Assembly (NCBI RefSeq): GCF_016881005.1
Contig: NZ_JACOPV010000002.1
Location: 310,001-374,000 of the forward strand
Source of the DNA: Pseudomonas arcuscaelestis
GTDB taxonomy: Bacteria > Pseudomonadota > Gammaproteobacteria > Pseudomonadales > Pseudomonadaceae
Direction: 5' to 3'
DNA length: 64,000 nucleotides
The notes beneath the pieces were generated by a model. It was not told the DNA's origin and did no database searches. It saw only the letters and a list, made by a program, of their open reading frames with translations. Numbering within the stretch: position 1 is the stretch's first letter; every line of letters begins with the position of its first letter. A program made the translations under genes and the position numbers. This document shows positions 36,940 through 44,324 of this stretch, in pieces.

Positions 36940-36981
36940 TTGATCGCACGGCAGTTCGTCTCCACAGCAATCCATTGATGT

Positions 36982-37006
36982 TGTGGGGGCGAACTTGCTC
37001 CGCGAT
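36982..37006. repeat. Single REP element inside the ABC operon
   Basis: TGTGGGGGCGAACTTGCTCCGCGAT is a single Pseudomonas REP palindrome between the binding-protein and permease genes. Such a hairpin can stabilise the upstream part of the message, which suits the need for more binding protein than permease. Confidence 0.7.
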
Positions 37007-37050
37007 ATACCCGCCAAGCACCCACACTCTATTACCGAGAGGGTTCGCCC

Positions 37051-37770
37051 ATGCTCGAACAACTTTCGCTGTTATCTTTCGCCAGCGGCGGCTGGGGTCA
37101 GGCCTTGCTCGCCGGCGCCCTGGTGACCATTTCCCTGGCGCTGGCCTGCCTGCCCATCGGGCTGCCCCTGGGCCTGGGTGTAGCGCTGATGGCACGATCG
37201 CCCAAGCGGTTCCCGCGTGCCGTGGCTACCGTCTTCTCCACCGTGTTTCGCGGTTTGCCGGAGCTGCTCACGCTGTTGATCATTTACTACGGCTGCCAGA
37301 TCGCCGCGCAGAAAATTCTCGCCGCCATGGGCTACGAAGGCGAGGTGCTGATCAACACCTTCCTCGCCGCCATGATCGCCTTCAGTCTGGTATTTGCCGC
37401 GTTCTCCAGTGAGATCTGGCTCGGCGCGTTCAAGACGGTTGCCAAAGGACAATACGAAGCGTCCCAGGCGCTGGGCCTGAGCAAGGCCACCACCTTTCGC
37501 AAGGTGATTTTCCCGCAGCTGGTACGCATCGCCATGCCGGGCCTGTCGAACAACTGGCTGTCACTGCTCAAGGACACCTCGCTGGTGTCGACCATTTCCC
37601 TGGTCGACCTGATGCGCCAGACCAACCTGGCCGTGAGCGTGACCAAGGAACCGATGTTCTTCTACGGTGTGGCCTGCCTTGGCTACCTGCTGTTCTCGGC
37701 CTTGTCGGGACGGGTGTTTGTGTTCATCGAGCAATACTTCAGTCGCCACCTGCGGAGCGCCCGGACATGA
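37051..37770 (+). CDS. ABC transporter permease 1 (HisQ/HisM family)
   Basis: The 239-residue inner-membrane protein has about five helices and the polar amino acid permease EAA loop (EASQALGLSKATTFRKVIFPQ) that contacts the ATPase. VFRGLPELLTLLIIYYG is typical of the HisQ/HisM group. The start follows GAGAGGG. Its end overlaps the second permease by four bases (ATGA), so the two are coupled and should form a heterodimer. Confidence 0.92.
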   Translation: MLEQLSLLSFASGGWGQALLAGALVTISLALACLPIGLPLGLGVALMARSPKRFPRAVATVFSTVFRGLPELLTLLIIYYGCQIAAQKILAAMGYEGEVLINTFLAAMIAFSLVFAAFSSEIWLGAFKTVAKGQYEASQALGLSKATTFRKVIFPQLVRIAMPGLSNNWLSLLKDTSLVSTISLVDLMRQTNLAVSVTKEPMFFYGVACLGYLLFSALSGRVFVFIEQYFSRHLRSART

Positions 37771-38477
37771 GTTTCGAACAACTGCTGGCTACCGTGCTCG
37801 ACCCGGACCTGCTGGAGCGCTACGGCCCACGTTTTGTCGACGGGCTACTGGTCACCGGCAAGTTGGTGGCGATTTCCTTCACCCTTGGTGCCGTGCTCGG
37901 CATGCTGCTGGCGTTGGCACGACTGTCCAACAGCTTGCTGTTGCAGCGCTTGAGCGCCGGCTACATCTACTTCTTCCGTGGCTCGCCGCTGCTGGCCCAA
38001 TTGTTCTTGCTGTACTACGGCCTGGGTTCATTAAAGGGCTTCTGGCAAGACGTGGGGATGTGGTGGTTTTTCCGCGAAGCCTGGTATTGCACCTTGCTGG
38101 CCTTTGTCCTGAACACCGCCGCCTACCAGGCGGAAATCTTCCGCGGCGCCCTGCTGGCTGTCGCGCCGGGACAATATGAAGCGGCCAAGGCGCTGAGCCT
38201 GAAGCGTTCGACCACCTTCTTCAAGGTCATCCTGCCGCAATCGATGATTGTCGCCATTGGCCCGCTGGGCAACGAGTTGATTTTGATGATCAAGGCCAGC
38301 GCCATCGCCTCGCTGGTGACCATCTACGACCTGATGGGCGTGACCAAACTGGCCTTCTCGCGCAGTTTCGACTTCCAGATCTACCTGTGGGCCGCCGTGC
38401 TCTACCTGCTGATCGTGGAAATCGTGCGGCGCAGCCTGAAACATATAGAAGCCCGACTGGGCCGCCATCTGCACTGA
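37767..38477 (+). CDS. ABC transporter permease 2 (HisM family)
   Basis: The 236-residue permease has the FFRGSPLLAQLFLLYYG opening motif and the EAA loop EAAKALSLKRSTTFFKVILPQ. It overlaps permease 1 by four bases and is followed after 24 bp by the amaD gene. With permease 1 and the ATPase at 39762 it forms the amino-acid importer fed by the binding protein at 36181. Confidence 0.92.
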   Translation: MSFEQLLATVLDPDLLERYGPRFVDGLLVTGKLVAISFTLGAVLGMLLALARLSNSLLLQRLSAGYIYFFRGSPLLAQLFLLYYGLGSLKGFWQDVGMWWFFREAWYCTLLAFVLNTAAYQAEIFRGALLAVAPGQYEAAKALSLKRSTTFFKVILPQSMIVAIGPLGNELILMIKASAIASLVTIYDLMGVTKLAFSRSFDFQIYLWAAVLYLLIVEIVRRSLKHIEARLGRHLH

Positions 38478-38501
38478 TAGCCTGCTGTGAGGACCGTTCC
38501 A

Positions 38502-39743
38502 ATGCATTGTCAAACCATCGTTCTGGGCGCCGGTATCGTCGGCGTCAGCACGGCCCTTCACTTGCAGGCTCGCGGGCGCAAGGTGATTCTTATTGATCGC
38601 GAGGAGCCCGGCAGCGGCACCAGTCATGGCAACGCTGGCCTGATCGAGCGTTCCAGCGTCATCCCTTATGCCTTTCCGCGGGAGCTGTCGAGCCTGCTGC
38701 GCTACGGCCTGAACCGGCAGTCGGATGTGCGCTACAGCCTCACTCATATCCCTAAAGTAGCACCTTGGCTGTTCAAGTACTGGCAGAACTCTTCAGTTGC
38801 CGGCCTGAGCGTCGCCACCCGCGCCATGCTGCCACTGGTGCAACGCTGCGTCGAAGAACACGACGCCTTGATCGGCGCCGCCGGCCTTGGCGATCTGGTC
38901 AAAGCCAACGGCTGGATCGAGGTGTTTCGCAACGACGCCGCCTTCAGCAAGGCCAAGGACGATGCCCAGGCGCTTGCACCCTACGGTTTGAGTTACGAGG
39001 TTCTTGACCGTCAGCAACTGCATGCCCGGGAAGCGGACCTGAGCGAAAACGTGGTCGGTGGTATCCACTGGCTCGACCCCAAGACCGTCACCAACCCCGG
39101 CGGCCTGACCCGCGGTTACGCCGCCTTGTTCGTGCAACGCGGCGGCCAGTTCATCCATGGTGATGCGCGCACCCTGCGCCAAATCGACAGCGAGTGGCAG
39201 GTAGACAGCCGCCAGGGTCCGATCACTGCATCCGAGGTGGTCATCGCCCTTGGCCCGCAATCGACAGACCTGTTCAAGCCGCTGGGTTATCGCATTCCGC
39301 TGGAAATCAAACGCGGCTACCACATGCATTACCAAGGCCGCGACGGCGCCGAACTCAAGCACTCGATTTGCGATGGTCAGGGCGGCTACGTGCTGGCCCC
39401 GATGGCCCAGGGTATTCGCCTGACCACCGGCATCGAATTCGCTGCCAGTAGCGATGCGGCCAACGAGATCCAACTCAAGCGCTGCGAAGCCCTTGCACGC
39501 AAGATCTTCCCCCTCGGCCAGCGCCTTGACGCCCAGCCTTGGCTGGGACGGCGTCCGTGCCTACCGGACATGCGCCCGGTGATTGGCCCGGCTGCCCGGC
39601 ACAAAGGCCTGTGGTTCAACTTCGGTCACGCGCATCACGGCCTGACCCTTGGCCCGGTAAGCGGTCGCTTGCTGGCCGAAATGATCACCGGCGAAGCCAC
39701 CTTTACCGACCCTGCGCCGTACAGCGCGGCACGCTTTAATTGA
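38502..39743 (+). CDS. amaD: FAD-dependent D-amino acid oxidase/dehydrogenase, likely D-lysine oxidase AmaD
   Basis: The 413-residue flavoprotein is of the DadA/D-amino acid dehydrogenase type. It starts with the Rossmann motif IVLGAGIVGVSTALHLQARG, followed by GSGTSHGNAGLIE, the substrate-domain phrase PLEIKRGYHMHY and the C-terminal flavin motif GLWFNFGHAHHGLTLGPVSG. The ATG at 38502 is preferred to a GTG at 38487, which lies within the ribosome-site region (GTGAGGA). Its location between transporter genes matches amaD of P. putida KT2440, which oxidises D-lysine to the 2-keto acid that cyclises to delta-1-piperideine-2-carboxylate, the DpkA substrate. It probably works at the inner face of the membrane. 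Confidence 0.88.
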   Translation: MHCQTIVLGAGIVGVSTALHLQARGRKVILIDREEPGSGTSHGNAGLIERSSVIPYAFPRELSSLLRYGLNRQSDVRYSLTHIPKVAPWLFKYWQNSSVAGLSVATRAMLPLVQRCVEEHDALIGAAGLGDLVKANGWIEVFRNDAAFSKAKDDAQALAPYGLSYEVLDRQQLHAREADLSENVVGGIHWLDPKTVTNPGGLTRGYAALFVQRGGQFIHGDARTLRQIDSEWQVDSRQGPITASEVVIALGPQSTDLFKPLGYRIPLEIKRGYHMHYQGRDGAELKHSICDGQGGYVLAPMAQGIRLTTGIEFAASSDAANEIQLKRCEALARKIFPLGQRLDAQPWLGRRPCLPDMRPVIGPAARHKGLWFNFGHAHHGLTLGPVSGRLLAEMITGEATFTDPAPYSAARFN

Positions 39744-39761
39744 TCGCGGGAGAATAACAAC

Positions 39762-40550
39762 ATGACCGCTTCACTAAGCCTTGCAGCCACCCACACGTCC
39801 CCTCAAACCGACTCGCGCAATGTCGTGGTGAGCATTGAGGGTTTGAACAAACACTACGGCGCCTACCATGTGTTGCGTGACATCAACCTGAGCGTGCGCG
39901 AGGGCGAACGCATTGTTCTGTGCGGGCCTTCGGGCTCGGGCAAGTCGACCTTGATCCGCTGCATCAACCGCCTGGAAATCGCCGAGAAAGGTCACATTCG
40001 TGTCAACGATACCGACCTTGCCCTGACCACTCGCCAGGCCGCCGATGTTCGCAGTGAAATTGGCATGGTGTTCCAGCACTTCAACCTGTTCCCGCACATG
40101 AGCGTGCTGGACAATTGCACCCTGGCCCCGATGAGCGTGCGTGGCCTGTCACGCAAGGAAGCGGAAGAGCGTGCACGCTTTTATTTGAACAAGGTGGGTA
40201 TCGAGAGCCAGGCCAATAAATACCCCAGTCAGCTCTCGGGTGGCCAACAACAACGCGTGGCCATTGCCAGGGCGCTGTGCATGAAGCCGAAAATCATGCT
40301 GTTCGACGAGCCCACCTCGGCACTCGATCCGGAAATGGTCGCTGAGGTGCTGGACGTACTGGTAAAACTGGCAGACACCGGCATGACCATGCTCTGTGTC
40401 ACCCACGAGATGGGCTTTGCCCGCCAGGTCGCCGAACGAGTGCTGTTTCTCGATGGCGGGCAAATAATCGAAGACGCCAGCCCGCAAGCATTCTTCAACA
40501 ATCCGCAGACCGCGCGAGCCAAGGGTTTTCTTGCCCAGATCCTGCACTGA
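39762..40550 (+). CDS. ABC transporter ATP-binding protein (HisP/GlnQ family)
   Basis: The 262-residue ATPase has Walker A GPSGSGKST, the Q-loop MVFQHFNLFPHM, signature LSGGQQQRVAIA, Walker B IMLFDEPTSALDPE and the H-loop VTHEM. It has a 25-residue N-terminal extension before VVSIEGLNKHYG. The start follows GGGAGA. As the last gene of the operon it powers the amino-acid importer. A strong GC hairpin follows the stop. Confidence 0.94.
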   Translation: MTASLSLAATHTSPQTDSRNVVVSIEGLNKHYGAYHVLRDINLSVREGERIVLCGPSGSGKSTLIRCINRLEIAEKGHIRVNDTDLALTTRQAADVRSEIGMVFQHFNLFPHMSVLDNCTLAPMSVRGLSRKEAEERARFYLNKVGIESQANKYPSQLSGGQQQRVAIARALCMKPKIMLFDEPTSALDPEMVAEVLDVLVKLADTGMTMLCVTHEMGFARQVAERVLFLDGGQIIEDASPQAFFNNPQTARAKGFLAQILH

Positions 40551-40556
40551 GACAAG

Positions 40557-40575
40557 CGCGGGGCCCTGCCCCGCG
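40557..40575. terminator. GC-rich hairpin at the end of the D-lysine ABC operon
   Basis: CGCGGGGC at 40557-40564 pairs with GCCCCGCG at 40568-40575 around a three-base loop, seven bases after the ATPase stop. No T-run follows, so it may mark an RNA end instead of acting as a classical terminator. The rest of the 319-bp gap (40551-40869) holds no gene I can support. It presumably contains the promoter of the next gene; a TTGACA at about 40711 lacks a well-spaced -10. Confidence 0.5.
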
Positions 40576-40869
40576 ACACCCACCGACTTGCAACAAACTG
40601 TTAAATATAATTAACCGCGATAATCGCTCGCGGCGCCGGCCGGCAAGGCTTGCGTACCCATAATTGCACCAAGGCAATGATAGCCTTCGGCCGCGCAATC
40701 TGAAGTCGTTTGACATATTAAACGGCTCTGGCAAGCTGTATGACAGGTTTCGACCGGAAATATTGGCCCTCTGCGCCCTTCCGGCAGTGCTCGAAACCTC
40801 AGGTAGCGCAAAGGTTTCAGCTGCGCGCCTGCACAATAATGACAGGCCGCGCCTGTCCCAAGGTGACAT

Positions 40870-41685
40870 ATGCCCAACAGCAACATTGGCAATAAGAAAC
40901 AAACCCTTCGTAAACCCGTCGTGCTGATGACCATGGGCGCCCAGGAGCGCAAAGGTCACGATTATCAGGTCATGACTCACAAATACATCGTGCCACTGGT
41001 CGAGCATTCGGGTTGCATACCCGTTCTGGTTCCGACCTGCTGCGGCACCGAAGACCTCGAAACCTACCTGGACATGGCGGATGGTGTTTACCTGACCGGT
41101 GCTGGCAGCAACATTGACCCAGCGCTCTACGGCCAGGAAAACGAAACCCCAGGCAAAACCCAGGACCGTGACCGCGACCTGTTTGACATGCCGCTGGTCA
41201 AGGCTGCCATTGCCCGTGGCTTGCCGATTTTCGGCATCTGCCGTGGCATGCAGGAAATCAACGTAGCGCTGGGTGGTGATATCTACCAGAAGGTCTACGC
41301 AGAAGCCGGCTTCAACGATCACCGGGAAAACTCGGACGATCCTGTCGACGTGCAGTACAGCGCTGTTCACAGCGTGCGTCTGGAGCAAGGCAGCTGGTTG
41401 CAAAAGCTCCTGCAAAGCGACGAGATCCGCGTCAACTCGCTGCACGGCCAGGGTCTGAAAAACCTCGGCAAAGGGATCGAGCCTCTGGCTCGCGCCGAAG
41501 ATGGCCTGGTAGAGGCTATCCACGCACCTAGCTTGTCTCCATTCCTGTTTGCCGTGCAATGGCACCCGGAATGGCAAGCGGCCAAGAACCCGGACTCGAT
41601 CAAGATGTTCCAGGCCTTTGGCGACGCCTGCCGCAAGCAAGTGGTAAAGGCTCAAGGCAGCGGCAAACTTAGCTCCGCTGCCTGA
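40870..41685 (+). CDS. Class-I glutamine-amidotransferase-like hydrolase (peptidase C26, PuuD-like)
   Basis: The 271-residue protein belongs to the peptidase C26 family, which includes gamma-glutamyl-GABA hydrolase PuuD. The nucleophile Cys lies in FGICRGMQEINVALGG, the oxyanion region in GVYLTGAGSNIDPALY, and the catalytic His and Glu in AVQWHPEWQ. These should cut a gamma-glutamyl amide bond in the cytoplasm. The start follows AAGGTGACAT. In KT2440, as I recall it, a gene of this family also follows the D-lysine transporter operon, so a role in a gamma-glutamylated lysine or polyamine route is possible but unproven. Confidence 0.88.
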   Translation: MPNSNIGNKKQTLRKPVVLMTMGAQERKGHDYQVMTHKYIVPLVEHSGCIPVLVPTCCGTEDLETYLDMADGVYLTGAGSNIDPALYGQENETPGKTQDRDRDLFDMPLVKAAIARGLPIFGICRGMQEINVALGGDIYQKVYAEAGFNDHRENSDDPVDVQYSAVHSVRLEQGSWLQKLLQSDEIRVNSLHGQGLKNLGKGIEPLARAEDGLVEAIHAPSLSPFLFAVQWHPEWQAAKNPDSIKMFQAFGDACRKQVVKAQGSGKLSSAA

Positions 41686-41692
41686 TTGAGCA

Positions 41693-41751
41693 ATCGCGGG
41701 GCAAGCCCACTCCTACAGGAATAAACCTGTGGGGGCAGGCTTGCCCCGCGG
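41693..41751. repeat. REP-type inverted pair
   Basis: TCGCGGGGCAAGCCCACTCC at 41693 is mirrored by GGGGGCAGGCTTGCCCCGCG near 41750, with CCTACAGG/CCTGTGGG wording at the centre. It is a REP doublet seven bases after the C26 gene. Confidence 0.85.
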
Positions 41752-41862
41752 TGCATTTCCCCTCCCCCATTGATCCCGATCATAGCCATACGCGGCGCAA
41801 ACGCGCACCCTGAACGAAGACTGCACGACCCACGCCTGTAAACCTGTTCAGGAGAATTGGCC

Positions 41863-42936
41863 ATGTCCCGCATGAAAGCGGCAATCTTCGTCGAAAAGAA
41901 TCGCATTGTTCTGGATGAGAAACCGATCCCCGAGGTGGGCCCTTCCGATGCGCTGCTGCGTATCACCACCACCACGCTGTGCGGAACTGATGTGCACATC
42001 CTGCGTGGCGAGTACCCCGTGGCCAAAGGCCTGACCATCGGTCATGAGCCGGTAGGCATCATTGAAAAGCTCGGCAGCCAGGTCCAGGGCTTCACCGAAG
42101 GCCAGCGCGTCATCGCCGGCGCTATCACACCCAGCGGCCACAGTTACGCCTGTCTATGCGGCTGCGCTTCCCAGGACGGTCCTGGCACCCCCCATGGCTT
42201 TCGCCCTGCAGGCGGCTGGAAGTTCGGCAATACCATCGACGGCTGCCAGGCCGAATATGTACTGGTACCCGATGCCATGGCCAACCTCTCACCCATTCCC
42301 GACGGCCTGAGCGATGAACAGGTACTGATGTGCCCGGACATCATGTCCACCGGTTTCTCCGGCGCCGAACGCGGTGGCGTGCGAATCGGCGACACGGTCG
42401 CAGTGTTTGCCCTTGGCCCAATTGGCCTGTGCGCGGTAGCGGGCGCACGCTTGATGGGCGCTACCACTATTATCGGCGTCGACACTGTTGCCGCTCGCCT
42501 GACCGTTGCGCGCCAATTGGGCGCCACCCATGTGGTGGATTTCAAGCAAGGCAATGTCGTAGAACAAATCATGGCCCTGACCAATGGCCGCGGGGTGGAT
42601 GTCTCCATTGAAGCACTGGGCACCCAGTCCACGTTCGAGTCGGCGCTGCGTATTCTGCGCCCGGGTGGCACCTTGTCGAGCCTGGGTGTGTACTCATCCG
42701 ACCTGACAATCCCGTTGTCGGCGTTTGGCGCCGGGTTAGGCGACTACAGCATCGTCAGCACCCTTTGCCCCGGCGGCAAGGAGCGCATGCGCAGGCTGAT
42801 GGAAGTGGTTGGCAGCGGCGCTGTTGACCTCAAGCCCCTGGTCACCCACCGCTTCAAACTCGACGATATCGAAGCAGCCTATGAGCTGTTTGCGCATCAA
42901 CGTGATGGCGTTATGAAGGTCGCTATCACGCCTTGA
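41863..42936 (+). CDS. Zinc-dependent secondary alcohol dehydrogenase (MDR family, CbSADH/TbSADH-like)
   Basis: The 357-residue medium-chain dehydrogenase follows the bacterial secondary-alcohol dehydrogenase pattern. Catalytic zinc ligands are the Cys in TLCGTDVH, His-Glu in IGHEPVG and the Asp in CPDIMSTGFSGAE. The structural-zinc four-Cys lobe is absent; only the irregular YACLCGCASQDG is there, and GGWKFGNTIDG follows as in that subfamily. In the cofactor part, VFALGPIGLCAVAGA is the Rossmann loop. The Asp in IIGVDTVAARL, where the NADP-using thermophile enzymes have Gly-Ser-Arg, predicts NAD preference. The start at 41863 follows GGAGA. It is a single gene, and oxidation of secondary alcohols or reduction of ketones is the likely reaction. 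Confidence 0.88.
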   Translation: MSRMKAAIFVEKNRIVLDEKPIPEVGPSDALLRITTTTLCGTDVHILRGEYPVAKGLTIGHEPVGIIEKLGSQVQGFTEGQRVIAGAITPSGHSYACLCGCASQDGPGTPHGFRPAGGWKFGNTIDGCQAEYVLVPDAMANLSPIPDGLSDEQVLMCPDIMSTGFSGAERGGVRIGDTVAVFALGPIGLCAVAGARLMGATTIIGVDTVAARLTVARQLGATHVVDFKQGNVVEQIMALTNGRGVDVSIEALGTQSTFESALRILRPGGTLSSLGVYSSDLTIPLSAFGAGLGDYSIVSTLCPGGKERMRRLMEVVGSGAVDLKPLVTHRFKLDDIEAAYELFAHQRDGVMKVAITP

Positions 42937-42955
42937 ATCTTGCCTAGCGCGAGCC

Positions 42956-43636
42956 TTAAAGCTGTGGCCCCTGCAACCGCGGGGCCCAGTCTTCGACCTC
43001 GGCCCGCTCCAGGCGCCGATCCAGGGTTCGCCGCCAAGAGGGCGCCAACGGCAATTGCAGGCATTGGCGAATCACATCTGCGTCCACCTGCTGGTCAAAC
43101 AGCACCGACGACAACCGCGCCACCGACCATTGGGGGTGAGGGCGCTCGATCATCTGTAGCGTGTCGCCTGCAGCCAGCACACCCTCCTCCAGCACCCGGT
43201 AATACCATCCGGTACGGCCGCTCTGCTGGACCCGCAACGACATGTCCTTTACCCCAAAGCGATCATTGAGTTTCCAGCACGGCATACGCCCCTGTGAAAC
43301 TTCCAGCACTGCGCTACCCACTCGCACGCGATCCCCAAGACAGACTGTCTGCTCGGTCCAACCATAGGTGCTGAGGTTTTCACCAAAGGCCCCGGCAGCC
43401 TGCAGCAACGGGAGCTCACCGAGTTCAGCCGCCCATATCGCGTAGTGCTCGCGCGGGTAATGGTGAATGGCTTTGTCCTTGCCGCCATGAACGCGCAAGT
43501 CGCCCTGCTCGTCACCCGCAAGCCCCAGCTCGGTCACTGCCAGCTCACCGCTACGGGCCTCTTTGGCGATCGCACTGCAAGACCCTGGCCGGGTGAAGGC
43601 CACAGCCTTGCCGGTCAGGACAGTATCAAGCTTCAT
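42956..43636 (-). CDS. MOSC-domain protein (YiiM-like)
   Basis: The 226-residue protein has a MOSC domain, named for molybdenum cofactor sulfurase C-termini, which carries sulfur or binds the molybdopterin cofactor. Typical phrases are GDEQGDLRVHGGKDKAIHHYPREHY, AFGENLSTYG and the conserved Cys in SQGRMPCWKLNDRFG, followed by a 3-alpha region. It resembles E. coli YiiM, which reduces 6-hydroxylaminopurine-type compounds. The start at 43636 has GGAG at eight bases. An ATG at 43642 overlaps the stop of the upstream MarR gene in TAATG, so the genes are coupled either way. A partner reductase is not in the window. Confidence 0.9.
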   Translation of the reverse strand: MKLDTVLTGKAVAFTRPGSCSAIAKEARSGELAVTELGLAGDEQGDLRVHGGKDKAIHHYPREHYAIWAAELGELPLLQAAGAFGENLSTYGWTEQTVCLGDRVRVGSAVLEVSQGRMPCWKLNDRFGVKDMSLRVQQSGRTGWYYRVLEEGVLAAGDTLQMIERPHPQWSVARLSSVLFDQQVDADVIRQCLQLPLAPSWRRTLDRRLERAEVEDWAPRLQGPQL

Positions 43637-43641
43637 CGGCA

Positions 43642-44199
43642 TTACTCCGTAAGTTCCGCGAGCTGGTGCTCGCGGCAAATCAGTTCACGTTCGGCCGCTG
43701 CCAGTGGCTCCTGGGTCAGCTCGCAAAAACCACCGGACGCCGTCTTGCGGTGAAAGCGGCAGGTCTTGCACAGTCCAAAACTCGGTACGTTTTCGTGTTG
43801 CTGGACACTGCGCAGCAAATCAGCCAGCAAGCCTTGCAAATCTTCAGCCCGCGCCCCCATGCGTTCAGTCGCGGTCAGCAAAAAATCCGGGGGCATTACT
43901 GCCGCCAGCAAGGCTCGTGCTGGCTCGGTGAGACTCAGATGAACGCTGCGCTTGTCTGCAACATCCTGGGTTTTGACGATCAGGCCTTTGCCTTCCAACG
44001 CCTTGAGCGACTGCGAAACCGTACCCTTGGTCAGGCCCAGGTATTCAGTAACCGCCAGCGGTGTATTGGAATAGCGGTTGCAGCGCGCCAGATAGAGCAA
44101 CGCACTCAGTTGAATCGGCTGGATGTCGGCCAGCAGCGGGTGCTGGCGGAACCAGACACGCGTGAGGCTCGATAACCTTTCCAGCAGGTCGAATAGCAC
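43642..44199 (-). CDS. MarR-family regulator with a Cys/His-rich C-terminal tail
   Basis: The 185-residue protein has a MarR winged helix (about residues 25-115, with LGLTKGTVSQSLKALEGKGL and DVADKRSVHLSLT). An unusual tail of about 45 residues contains C144-x2-C147-x2-H150, C159 and C175-x2-H178. Such a set could hold zinc or an iron-sulfur cluster and make the regulator sense metal or redox state. It overlaps the MOSC gene by one base and is divergent from an exported protein gene. Its promoter is well formed (-35 TTGTCA, 17-bp spacer, -10 TACTAT) and overlaps a palindrome, so it probably represses itself. The tail's function is inferred only from residue pattern. Confidence 0.9.
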   Translation of the reverse strand: MLFDLLERLSSLTRVWFRQHPLLADIQPIQLSALLYLARCNRYSNTPLAVTEYLGLTKGTVSQSLKALEGKGLIVKTQDVADKRSVHLSLTEPARALLAAVMPPDFLLTATERMGARAEDLQGLLADLLRSVQQHENVPSFGLCKTCRFHRKTASGGFCELTQEPLAAAERELICREHQLAELTE

Positions 44200-44223
44200 G
44201 TTGGGCAGTCCCGATTGATAGCG

Positions 44224-44240
44224 TCGATAGATAGTATCGA
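44224..44240. promoter_or_regulatory. Palindrome over the -10 of the marR promoter
   Basis: TCGATAGATAGTATCGA is a perfect inverted repeat (six-base arms, five-base spacer). On the minus strand it covers the -10 TACTAT of the promoter whose -35 TTGTCA lies 17 bp upstream. It is the likely autoregulatory operator of the MarR protein. Confidence 0.65.
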
Positions 44241-44258
44241 ATAAAAACTATATTGACA
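44231..44258 (-). promoter_or_regulatory. Promoter of the marR-MOSC pair
   Basis: On the minus strand TTGTCA (complement of 44258-44253), a 17-bp A/T-rich spacer and TACTAT (complement of 44236-44231) make a good sigma-70 promoter about 30 bp before the ATG at 44199. The same TTGACA read on the plus strand could serve the divergent gene, but its -10 is weak. Confidence 0.65.
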
Positions 44259-44283
44259 AAGGTGCGTTTAAGCTTAGGCAACT

Positions 44284-44302
44284 TGGTATCGATTCGAAAC
44301 CA
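44284..44302. promoter_or_regulatory. Second palindrome in the marR/exported-protein gap
   Basis: TGGTATCGATTCGAAACCA is a nearly perfect 19-bp inverted repeat (pattern TGGTnTCGAnTCGAnACCA) 22 bp before the start of the exported protein gene. It shares the TATCGA core with the palindrome at 44224, so the same MarR regulator may bind both and repress the divergent gene too. Confidence 0.6.
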
Positions 44303-44324
44303 TATCCCACCCAGGAGCCACCCC

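Noticed and set aside
40551..40869. Possible gene or riboswitch before the C26 hydrolase
   Set aside because: No convincing frame, and no lysine- or purine-riboswitch-like pattern; only a GC hairpin and an isolated TTGACA.
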